Both the position numbers and the translations under genes were made by a program. This document shows positions 18,656-25,384 of a DNA stretch of 64,000 nucleotides, in pieces (position 1 is the first letter of the stretch; each line of letters opens with the position of its first letter). The notes under the pieces were generated by a model. It was not told the origin of the DNA and did not search any database. It was given only the letters and a program-made list of their open reading frames with translations. Source of the stretch: JACJWR01 sp964474045 (GTDB taxonomy: Bacteria > Actinomycetota > Actinomycetes > S36-B12 > UBA10799); contig CAYYRC010000004.1 in the NCBI GenBank assembly GCA_964474045.1, positions 62,001-126,000 of the forward strand, given 5' to 3'.

Positions 18656-19374
18656 GCGTGCATCCCGCACTCGGCCTTGGCGAAGCCCTGCCAGCGCCCA
18701 GCGCGATCGTCTTCCCCCTCGGCCACCGGGCGCGTGCACGGCTCGCACCCGATGGAGCGGTAGCCGAGTTGGCGCAGCGGGTTCTCCAGCAGCGAGTGCT
18801 CCACCACGTAGGCGTCGACCTGGTCCTGGGTCCAGTGGGCCAGCGGGTTGAGCTTGACCATGTCCCGCTTGGCGTCCAGCGTCACCACCTCCACCCCAGC
18901 GCGACCGTTGTGGTCGTCGCGGCGCAGGCCGGACGCCCAGGCGCGGTAGCCGGCGAGGGCGGCGTCGAACGGCGCCACCTTGCGCAGCGCGCAGCAGCGG
19001 TCCGGGTCGCGCGAATAGAGCTCCGGACCCTCCTCGGCATCCTGCTGGGCGACGGTGCGCTCCGGCGTGAGCGTGCGCAGGTTGACGTCGTAGACCTGCG
19101 CCACCGCATCGCGCAGCCCGCGGGTCTCGGCGAAGTGGTAGCCGGGATCGACGAACAGCACGTCCACCCCGGGCACCGCCCGTGCGGCCACATGGGCGAG
19201 CACGGTGTCGGCCAGCGAGGTCGCGATCGCGAGCTGGCGCAGGCCGACCTGCTCTGCCGCCCAGCGCAGCACCTGCTCCGGCTGCGCGTCGGCATCGCCG
19301 AACCGCACCGAGCCCAGGGTCACCAGCTCCCGCGCCGACCGCACGTCGGCGGCGACATCCACCCGCGGACTCAT
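18652..19374 (-). CDS. cysH: Adenylyl-sulfate (APS) reductase, CysH family
   Basis: Thioredoxin-dependent reductase of 240 aa that yields sulfite from activated sulfate. It has the nucleotide-binding SLADTVLAHV region, the FVDPGYHFAET motif and the C-terminal ECGMHA (catalytic Cys236). The CC pair (127-128) and the C-x2-C pair (210, 213) are those that hold a [4Fe-4S] cluster, so it belongs to the APS-using branch rather than the PAPS-using one. The start at 19374 overlaps the sirA stop (ATGA) and its own stop overlaps cysG. No sulfate adenylyltransferase genes are in the window. Confidence 0.92.
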   Translation of the reverse strand: MSPRVDVAADVRSARELVTLGSVRFGDADAQPEQVLRWAAEQVGLRQLAIATSLADTVLAHVAARAVPGVDVLFVDPGYHFAETRGLRDAVAQVYDVNLRTLTPERTVAQQDAEEGPELYSRDPDRCCALRKVAPFDAALAGYRAWASGLRRDDHNGRAGVEVVTLDAKRDMVKLNPLAHWTQDQVDAYVVEHSLLENPLRQLGYRSIGCEPCTRPVAEGEDDRAGRWQGFAKAECGMHA

Positions 19375-21068
19375 CGCAGGTCCGCCTCATCGGCCTCGAT
19401 GGCCCACTCTGCGAAGGTGCGACCATCGCCGGAGTCGGCGTAGCGGCGCAGCACCCGCTCCACGTAGTCGCCCAGCTCGTCGCCGGCAAGGCGGAGGCCA
19501 CGCGGCGAGCGGCCGAATCCGGCGGCTTGGCCGAGCGAGCCGCCCAGGTGCACCTGGAAGCCCTCCACAGAGTCGCCGTCACGGTCCACCAGCACGCCCT
19601 TGAGCCCGATGTCTGCCACCTGGAAGCGGGCACAGGAGTTGGGGCACCCGTTGACATGGATGGCGATCGGCGACTCGAAGTCGGGCAGCCGCTGCTCCAG
19701 TTGGCCGACCAGGTCAGCGGTGCGGGCCTTGGTCTCGGAGATCGCCAGTTTGCAGAACTCGATCCCGGTGCAGGCCATCGCAGCACGGCGGAAGGGACTC
19801 GGTTGTGTGCGCAGGCCGACCTCGGCCAGGCCCTCGGCGACCGCGGCCGCCCGTTCGGGCGCGATGCCGAGCAGGACCAGGTTCTGCCACGGCGTCAGCC
19901 GGATCCGGCCCCGTCCGTCGGCTGCGCCGGCATCGGCCAGGGCGGCGACGCGAGCCAGGATGTCGGCCGACACCCGGCCGACGGTGGTGGCGGCGCCCAC
20001 GTAGACGCGGCCGTCGCGCTGCGGATGCACGCCGATGTGGTCGCGCTCACCGGGAGGCGCAGGCTCAGGCGCGGGGCCGTCGATCAGGCGGCGGCGCAGG
20101 TACTCGTTCTCGAGCACCTCGCGGAAGCGCAGCGGACCCCAGTCCCGGAGCAGGAACTTGAGCCGAGCTTTCGCCCGCAGGCGTCGGTAGCCGTAGTCGC
20201 GGAACAGCCCCAGGACCGCGCCGTACACCTCGGCTACCTCGCCGAGCGGCACCCACGCGCCCAGTCGCTGGGCGAGCATGGGGTTGGTGGACAGGCCGCC
20301 GCCGACCCAGAGGTCGAAACCAGGTCCGTGCTCGGGGTGGACGACCCCGATGAAGGAGATGTCGTTGATCTCGTGCGCGACATCCTGGCGAGGAGAGCCG
20401 CTGACCGCCGCCTTGAACTTGCGCGGCAGGTTGGCGAAGTCCGGGTCGCCGATGTAGTCGCGGACGATCTGATCGATTGCGGGGGTGCCGTCGATGATCT
20501 CGTCGGCGGCCACTCCCGCTACCGGCGAGCCCAGGATCACGCGCGGCGTGTCCCCACAGGCCTCGGTGGTCCCGAGGCCGACGTCATCCAGCCGCCGCCA
20601 GATCTCCGGCACGTCCTCGATGGCGATCCAGTGCAGCTGGATGTTCTGGCGATCGGTGACGTCGGCCAGACCGCGGCCGAAGTCCCGCGCAATCCCGGCG
20701 ATGACGCGCAGCTGCGCGGAGTCCAGCGCGCCGCCGTCGGAGCGGATGCGCAGCATGAAGAACTCATCATCGAGTTCCTCGGGGGGCAGCGAGCCCGTCT
20801 TGCCGCCGGGGATGCCCGGCTTGCGCTGGGTGTAAAGGCCCCACCACCGCATGCGTCCGCGCAGGTCGTCCGCCGGGATCGAGGCGAAACCCTGCTTGGC
20901 GTAGATCTGCTCGATCCGCTCGCGCACGTTCAGCCCGCCGTCGGCAGCCTTGAACTCCTCGTTCGGGTTGAGCGGCGTCGTCGAGCCAAGTGCCCATTGG
21001 CCCTCGTCGCGCGGCTCGCGGGGGCTCCGGGCGGGCCGAGGGTTCGTGGTCGAGCGCGTGGGGGTCAT
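19371..21068 (-). CDS. sirA: Ferredoxin-dependent sulfite reductase (SirA type)
   Basis: Siroheme/[4Fe-4S] reductase of 565 aa converting sulfite to sulfide with reduced ferredoxin; length matches the M. tuberculosis enzyme (about 563). The two cluster motifs are CTGIEFC (C433, C439) and NGCPNSC (C475, C479). Tyr79 and Cys171 are 92 residues apart, the same spacing as the Tyr69-Cys161 pair that is covalently linked near siroheme in the mycobacterial enzyme, favouring sulfite over nitrite as substrate. First structural gene of the operon; the ATG at 21068 has GGAGG five bases upstream, but that site is buried in a hairpin (21072-21095) and a polycysteine ORF precedes it. Confidence 0.92.
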   Translation of the reverse strand: MTPTRSTTNPRPARSPREPRDEGQWALGSTTPLNPNEEFKAADGGLNVRERIEQIYAKQGFASIPADDLRGRMRWWGLYTQRKPGIPGGKTGSLPPEELDDEFFMLRIRSDGGALDSAQLRVIAGIARDFGRGLADVTDRQNIQLHWIAIEDVPEIWRRLDDVGLGTTEACGDTPRVILGSPVAGVAADEIIDGTPAIDQIVRDYIGDPDFANLPRKFKAAVSGSPRQDVAHEINDISFIGVVHPEHGPGFDLWVGGGLSTNPMLAQRLGAWVPLGEVAEVYGAVLGLFRDYGYRRLRAKARLKFLLRDWGPLRFREVLENEYLRRRLIDGPAPEPAPPGERDHIGVHPQRDGRVYVGAATTVGRVSADILARVAALADAGAADGRGRIRLTPWQNLVLLGIAPERAAAVAEGLAEVGLRTQPSPFRRAAMACTGIEFCKLAISETKARTADLVGQLEQRLPDFESPIAIHVNGCPNSCARFQVADIGLKGVLVDRDGDSVEGFQVHLGGSLGQAAGFGRSPRGLRLAGDELGDYVERVLRRYADSGDGRTFAEWAIEADEADLR

Positions 21069-21071
21069 GCA

Positions 21072-21095
21072 GTCCTCCGGTCAGAAAGGGAGGAC
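21072..21095 (-). promoter_or_regulatory. Hairpin sequestering the sirA ribosome binding site
   Basis: On the minus strand GTCCTCC and GGAGGAC form a perfect 7-bp stem around a 10-base loop; the second arm is the Shine-Dalgarno of sirA (GGAGG, then five bases to the ATG). The first arm can also pair with AGGACG (21151-21156), just after the leader ORF. This layout is that of a translation attenuator. Confidence 0.65.
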
Positions 21096-21128
21096 GAGCG
21101 GGCTGCCGGTTGTGGACCGCGACGGGAT

Positions 21129-21151
21129 GCGCGGCGCCTCGGCGTCCGCGC
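21129..21151 (-). promoter_or_regulatory. GC-rich hairpin between leader ORF and sirA
   Basis: Arms GCGCGG and CCGCGC extended by CGCC and GGCG (one bulged base) form a stable stem between the polycysteine ORF and the sirA ribosome binding site. It could be a pause or an attenuator element; no U-run follows. Confidence 0.45.
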
Positions 21152-21172
21152 GTCCTGGGATGGGCGGCGGCG

Positions 21173-21208
21173 TCAGGCACAACAACGGCAGCAACACATC
21201 GCACACAT
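21173..21208 (-). CDS. Polycysteine leader peptide of the sulfite reductase operon
   Basis: A 12-codon ORF encodes MCAMCCCRCCA then TGA: six cysteines in eleven residues, in clusters of three and two. It ends 104 bases before the sirA start. Short cysteine-codon ORFs upstream of sulfur-assimilation genes are known in mycobacteria as cysteine-responsive attenuators, where ribosome progress through the Cys codons reports Cys-tRNA supply. Here the ORF is followed by two hairpins, the second hiding the sirA ribosome binding site. No clear ribosome binding site precedes ATG 21208, and translation from the internal ATG (21199) is possible. The peptide itself is probably not functional; its translation is. 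Confidence 0.78.
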   Translation of the reverse strand: MCAMCCCRCCA

Positions 21209-21329
21209 ACCCAGGACGGCCGGAGCGAGAGCTCGGGCTGTCTGGGGTGAGGGCGAGGCGTTCATTGCCGGGAATCCTGACATATCCCGCGCCGCCATGT
21301 GCGACTGCCCCGCCGGAGAGGTTCGGCGC

Positions 21330-21335
21330 TAACCT
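21330..21335 (+). promoter_or_regulatory. -10 element for a leaderless VIT-family mRNA
   Basis: TAACCT with a 6-base spacer to GTG 21342; no ribosome binding site. This favours the second of two adjacent GTG codons as the start. Confidence 0.5.
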
Positions 21336-21341
21336 GCCGTG

Positions 21342-22067
21342 GTGGAACCCAACGCCGATCCTCTCGACCATCCCGGCGAGGCGCACCAGCACGGCGACCT
21401 CGGCGAGCGCGCCAACAAGATCAGGGCGGCCGTGCTCGGTGCCAACGACGGCATCGTGTCGGTTGCCGGCCTGGTGGTGGGTGTGGCCGGCGCCACGACG
21501 TCGACCTCGGCCATCGCGACCGCCGGCGTCGCCGGCCTGGTGGCCGGCGCCCTGAGCATGGGGGCTGGGGAGTACGTGTCGGTGTCGTCGCAGCGCGACA
21601 CCGAGCGGGCGGCGGTGGCGAAGGAGACGCGCGAGCTCGCCGAGGATCCTGAGGGCGAGTTCGAGGAGCTCGTCGGGCTGTTCCAGAATCGCGGCCTCAC
21701 CCGCGCCACAGCCGAGAAGGTCGCCGAGGAGTTGACCGCCCAGGACGCGCTGGCAGCGCACTCGCGCGAGGAGCTGAAGATCGAGCCGGGCGAGTACGTC
21801 AATCCGTGGGCGGCCGCGCTCTCGTCGCTGCTGTCGTTCACGGTCGGAGCGGCGCTGCCACTCATCGCGATCCTGGTCACGCCTGCCTCGGTGCGGATCT
21901 GGGTCACGTTCCTGGCGGTGCTGATCGCGCTGTTCGTCACCGGGTGGGTCAGCGCCCGGCTGGTGGGTGCCCCGGTGCGGGCGGCCGTGGCGCGCAACGT
22001 CATCGGCGGTGCCCTGGCCATGGCCATCACCTACGGCATCGGGGCACTGCTGGGGACGAGCATCTAG
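21342..22067 (+). CDS. VIT1/CCC1-family transporter
   Basis: Membrane protein of 241 aa related to vacuolar iron/manganese transporters. The hallmark first helix IRAAVLGANDGIVSVAGLVV is followed by LVAGALSMGAGEYVSVSSQRD. A cytosolic, Glu-rich helical section (about 85-155) corresponds to the metal-binding domain, and three further helices close the protein. Bacterial members are linked to Fe2+ or Mn2+ export or storage; specificity is not readable here. The leaderless-type promoter lies 6 bases upstream. The methyltransferase gene follows after one base, so the two are co-transcribed. Confidence 0.88.
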   Translation: MEPNADPLDHPGEAHQHGDLGERANKIRAAVLGANDGIVSVAGLVVGVAGATTSTSAIATAGVAGLVAGALSMGAGEYVSVSSQRDTERAAVAKETRELAEDPEGEFEELVGLFQNRGLTRATAEKVAEELTAQDALAAHSREELKIEPGEYVNPWAAALSSLLSFTVGAALPLIAILVTPASVRIWVTFLAVLIALFVTGWVSARLVGAPVRAAVARNVIGGALAMAITYGIGALLGTSI

Positions 22068-22068
22068 C

Positions 22069-22695
22069 GTGGCGCAGACCACCCCCGCCCACGGGGTGGG
22101 CCCCCACCCGCACCCCTGGCCGCAGGGCCCGCAGTGGGACCCGCAACTTCTTGCCGAGGGCGACCGGCGCAACGTCGCCGACCGTTTCCGCTACCTGACC
22201 GTCGCCGCCATCGTCGCCGAGCTCGATCGCGACCGCAGCCCGCTCCACATCGCCATCGAGAACTGGCAGCACGACCTGAACATTGGCTCGATAGTTCGCA
22301 CGGCCAACGCCTTCAACGTGGCCGGGGTGCACATCGTGGGGCGGCGGGACTGGAACCGGCGCGGCGCGATGGTCACGGACCGCTACCTGCACGTGCGCCA
22401 CCACGACGACGTCGCGTCGCTGGCTGCCTGGTGCGCGGGGGCCGGGCTGCCGCTCATCGGCATCGACAACGTGCCCGGCAGCCAGCCGATCGAAAGCGCG
22501 GACCTGCCGAGGGCCGTGGTCCTCCTGCTGGGGCAGGAGGGGCCCGGGCTGTCGGACGCAGCGCAAGCGGCCTGCCCGACCATCCTGGCTATCACGCAGT
22601 ATGGCTCGACGAGATCGGTCAACGCCGCGGCCGCAGGGGCGATCGCCATGTACGCGTGGACGCTGCAGCACAGGCCTGCGCCCGAGCACCGCTAG
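22069..22695 (+). CDS. SpoU/TrmH-family RNA 2'-O-methyltransferase
   Basis: SPOUT-fold methyltransferase of 208 aa. Motif 1 is LNIGSIVRTANAFNVAGVHI (the N and R that bind RNA ribose/SAM), motif 2 LLLGQEGPGLSDAA, motif 3 ITQYGSTRSVNAAAAGAIA, together forming the trefoil knot. The N-terminal 45 residues are His- and Pro-rich and probably unstructured. The start is GTG 22069, one base after the preceding stop. The stop overlaps the convergent DUF4245 gene by four bases (CTAG). Target (tRNA or rRNA position) is unknown. Confidence 0.88.
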   Translation: MAQTTPAHGVGPHPHPWPQGPQWDPQLLAEGDRRNVADRFRYLTVAAIVAELDRDRSPLHIAIENWQHDLNIGSIVRTANAFNVAGVHIVGRRDWNRRGAMVTDRYLHVRHHDDVASLAAWCAGAGLPLIGIDNVPGSQPIESADLPRAVVLLLGQEGPGLSDAAQAACPTILAITQYGSTRSVNAAAAGAIAMYAWTLQHRPAPEHR

Positions 22696-23285
22696 GACGT
22701 GGCGGCAGAGCGCAACGCGGCGGCGAACTGCTCCAGCTGCGCCTGAGGGAGGGTGCCCGTCACGACGATCGTGGCGTCGCCGCCCTCGCGCACCAGGGAT
22801 CGGTCGGCGCCATCTGCCGAAAGGTAAGTGGTCCACGGCTGCCCCGCCACCTCGACGATGCCCTGGGCCGAGCCGTCCTTGGTCTGGGTCTTGACGAACT
22901 CGGCGGCGTCGTAGTCCTGCTGCACCACCGCGGCGAACTCCCCCTCCGGAGAGACATAGCCGTTGTACCACTGCCCGGTGTCCTGGGTCGGACCCGCGGA
23001 GAACCGCGCGGACGTCGCCCGCCAGCCGTCGGGGAGCGCCGGCACCAGCACGTCGAACACGCCGGCCACCTGGGCTTGCGCCGCCGGTCCCGCGACGTCG
23101 ACGACACGGACCGGGTCGGGGGTCGGGCGCAGCACCATCACGTAGAGGAAGGCGACGAACAGCCCGACGACGGCCATCGACAGCACCAGGTCGCGCACCG
23201 TCTGGTTGGCGCGCGACTTGGCCGATCGCGGCTTGACCGTGTAGCCCGCACTCGGCTCCACGCCCTGTTCGGTCTGGTCGGACAT
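22692..23285 (-). CDS. DUF4245 membrane-anchored protein
   Basis: A 197-aa protein with a cytosolic tail of about 35 residues, one membrane helix (VRDLVLSMAVVGLFVAFLYV) and an extracytoplasmic domain rich in Gly, Trp and Asp. It matches the actinobacterial DUF4245 family, whose gene lies next to glpX and a fumarase gene in mycobacteria just as here. Function unknown. The start is set at ATG 23285 (MSDQTEQG); the 12 residues before it would extend into the glpX promoter region. It is divergent from glpX with 94 bases between starts. Confidence 0.8.
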   Translation of the reverse strand: MSDQTEQGVEPSAGYTVKPRSAKSRANQTVRDLVLSMAVVGLFVAFLYVMVLRPTPDPVRVVDVAGPAAQAQVAGVFDVLVPALPDGWRATSARFSAGPTQDTGQWYNGYVSPEGEFAAVVQQDYDAAEFVKTQTKDGSAQGIVEVAGQPWTTYLSADGADRSLVREGGDATIVVTGTLPQAQLEQFAAALRSAATS

Positions 23286-23367
23286 GCCCACATCATCCCC
23301 CGTGGCCCTCCGAGCGGCCACCGGGACCCTGGCGCTGACCGCCGGAAACCGCCCGCCTGCAGCCGAC

Positions 23368-23373
23368 TACCCT
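23368..23373 (+). promoter_or_regulatory. -10 element for a leaderless glpX mRNA
   Basis: TACCCT with a 6-base spacer to ATG 23380; no ribosome binding site upstream of the ATG. It supports ATG 23380 against an earlier in-frame ATG at 23284. Confidence 0.5.
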
Positions 23374-23379
23374 TGGCCC

Positions 23380-24381
23380 ATGACCCCCGAGCGCACCCCG
23401 ACCCCGCCGGACCGCAACCTCGCCCTGGAACTCGTCCGGGTGACCGAGGCGGCTTCGCTCGCCGCGGCCCGCTGGGTCGGTCGGGGCGACAAGAACGACG
23501 CCGACGGCGCCGCGGTCAACGCCATGCGCACCCTGATCTCGTCGGTTTCGATGAACGGCGTGGTCGTCATCGGCGAGGGCGAGAAGGACGACGCGCCCAT
23601 GCTGTTCAACGGCGAACGCGTCGGCGACGGCACCGGGGCCGAGTGCGACGTCGCGGTGGACCCGATCGACGGCACCACGCTGACCGCCAAGGGCATGCAC
23701 AACGCGCTGTCGGTGCTGGCCGTGAGCGGTCGCGGCTCGATGTACGACCCCTCCGCGGTGTTCTACATGGACAAGCTCGTCACCGGACCCGAGGCCGCCG
23801 ACGCGGTGGACCTCGAGGCGCCCGTCGCCTACAACCTGCGCGCCGTCGCCCGGGCCAAGGGCGAGAAGGTCGCCGACCTGACCGTGGTGCTGCTCGACCG
23901 GCCGCGCCACGAGGGTCTGGTGCAGGACATCCGCAAGGCGGGGGCCCGCATCAAGTTCATCGCCGACGGCGACGTGGCCGGCGCGATCATGGCTGCCCGC
24001 GAGGACACCGGCGTCGACCTGCTGCTGGGGCTGGGCGGCACGCCCGAGGGCGTGATCTCGGCCGCGGCCATCAAGTGCCTGGGCGGCATCATCCAGGGCC
24101 GGCTGGCGCCGCAGGATGAGGCCGAGCGACAGCGGGCCCTGGACGCCGGCCACGACCTGGACCAGATCCTCACCACCGATGACCTCGTCACCGGCGACGA
24201 CGTCTTCTTCGTGGCCACTGGCATCACCGACGGCGAGATCCTGCAGGGCGTCCGCTACCGCCCCGGCGCCGCGACGACGCAGTCGATCGTCATGCGCTCG
24301 CGCTCAGGCACGATCCGCCTCATCAGCGCCAAACACAGCCTTGACAAGCTGGGCGTGTACTCCGCGATCGACTTCGAGTAG
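23380..24381 (+). CDS. glpX: Class II fructose-1,6-bisphosphatase
   Basis: Gluconeogenic phosphatase of 333 aa. Metal- and phosphate-binding motifs are GEGEKDDAPML, DVAVDPIDGTTLTAKG and LLLGLGGTPEGVISAAAIKC; length matches the family. Actinobacteria commonly rely on GlpX as the sole fructose bisphosphatase, so it is likely essential for growth on acids or lipids. Neighbours (patatin, class I fumarase) follow on the same strand, each with its own leaderless-type promoter rather than in a tight operon. The start is fixed by the -10 element. Confidence 0.94.
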   Translation: MTPERTPTPPDRNLALELVRVTEAASLAAARWVGRGDKNDADGAAVNAMRTLISSVSMNGVVVIGEGEKDDAPMLFNGERVGDGTGAECDVAVDPIDGTTLTAKGMHNALSVLAVSGRGSMYDPSAVFYMDKLVTGPEAADAVDLEAPVAYNLRAVARAKGEKVADLTVVLLDRPRHEGLVQDIRKAGARIKFIADGDVAGAIMAAREDTGVDLLLGLGGTPEGVISAAAIKCLGGIIQGRLAPQDEAERQRALDAGHDLDQILTTDDLVTGDDVFFVATGITDGEILQGVRYRPGAATTQSIVMRSRSGTIRLISAKHSLDKLGVYSAIDFE

Positions 24382-24396
24382 AGCGGCTCGGCGCGC

Positions 24397-24402
24397 TACG
24401 GT
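24397..24402 (+). promoter_or_regulatory. -10 element for a leaderless patatin mRNA
   Basis: TACGGT with a 6-base spacer to ATG 24409, 15 bases after the glpX stop. No ribosome binding site. Confidence 0.45.
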
Positions 24403-24408
24403 GCGCCC

Positions 24409-25338
24409 ATGAGCGACACAGCTGACGACGGCTTGGCCCTGCCGATCGACTACCAGGCACGTTACGGCGACGGTCACCGTCGCACCGCGGTGCTCGGCGG
24501 TGGCGGCATCTTCTTCGTGGCCTGGCAACTGTCCTACCTGCGGACGTTGCAGCGCCAGGGCATCGACCTGGCCTCCGCCACGCGCATCGTCGGAACCTCC
24601 GCGGGGTCGGTGGTGGCCTCGCTGCTCGCAGGCGGCCGGCTGGGGCTGGCCGCGAAGGAGATCGCGCTGCTGGCCAAGGCCCCCAGCGTGTTGGGCGCCA
24701 TGGCTCCCGCGGACGGGCTCAAGCCCAGCCAGGACCGGGCGCTGGACCTGTTCCGCGACGGGACCGACGCGGAGCCGGAGACGATCCGTGCCATCGGCTA
24801 CGCCGCGCTTGCCGCCGAGGCGCTGCCCGCGGCAAAGCTTCGCCGCAACCTTTCGGGAGTCCTGGCAATGCGCGGCTGGCCATCGGCAGCCCTGGTGATC
24901 ACGACCGTCGACACCTACACCGGGCAGCGGCTCGCGATCACGTCGTCGGCGCGGGTGCCGGTGTCGGCGGCGGCGGCCGCGAGCAGTTCGGTCCCAGGAC
25001 TGTTCAGCCCGCAGCCGATCCTCGACCGCCGCTGCATGGACGGCGGCGTCAGCGGCAGCGGGACCCATTGCGACCTGGTCGCGGGCGCGAAGCGGGTGGT
25101 CGTGCTGTCGCTGGGGGCGAACCGCGCCGAGACCGTGCCGATGATGACCATCCAGCCCGACGCACTGCGGCGCGAGGTGGCGACGCTGCGCGAGGGCGGT
25201 TCCGAGGTGCTCGTACGGGGCCCGAGGACGACCGACGTGGACGTGCTCATGGACCCGACCGCCGTGCCGGCCGCGATGGCCGAGGGCCAGGAGCAGGCCG
25301 AGGAGGACGCCGCGGAGTTCGCCGAGTTCTGGCACTAG
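24409..25338 (+). CDS. Patatin-like phospholipase
   Basis: Serine lipase/acyl hydrolase of 309 aa. The oxyanion-hole strand is RTAVLGGGGIFFVAW, the nucleophile elbow GTSAGS (VGTSAGSVVASLL) and the catalytic Asp lies in MDGGVSGSGTHCDLV; Ser and Asp form the patatin dyad. No signal peptide or membrane segment, so cytosolic or peripherally bound. The C-terminus is Glu/Ala-rich. Substrate unknown. It lies between glpX and the fumarase gene. Confidence 0.88.
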   Translation: MSDTADDGLALPIDYQARYGDGHRRTAVLGGGGIFFVAWQLSYLRTLQRQGIDLASATRIVGTSAGSVVASLLAGGRLGLAAKEIALLAKAPSVLGAMAPADGLKPSQDRALDLFRDGTDAEPETIRAIGYAALAAEALPAAKLRRNLSGVLAMRGWPSAALVITTVDTYTGQRLAITSSARVPVSAAAAASSSVPGLFSPQPILDRRCMDGGVSGSGTHCDLVAGAKRVVVLSLGANRAETVPMMTIQPDALRREVATLREGGSEVLVRGPRTTDVDVLMDPTAVPAAMAEGQEQAEEDAAEFAEFWH

Positions 25339-25371
25339 CCGGAGCGATCCGCAGGTCCCCGCGGGCGCGGG

Positions 25372-25377
25372 TACGCT
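25372..25377 (+). promoter_or_regulatory. -10 element for a leaderless fumarase mRNA
   Basis: TACGCT with a 7-base spacer to ATG 25385; no ribosome binding site. Confidence 0.45.
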
Positions 25378-25384
25378 GGGCCGC

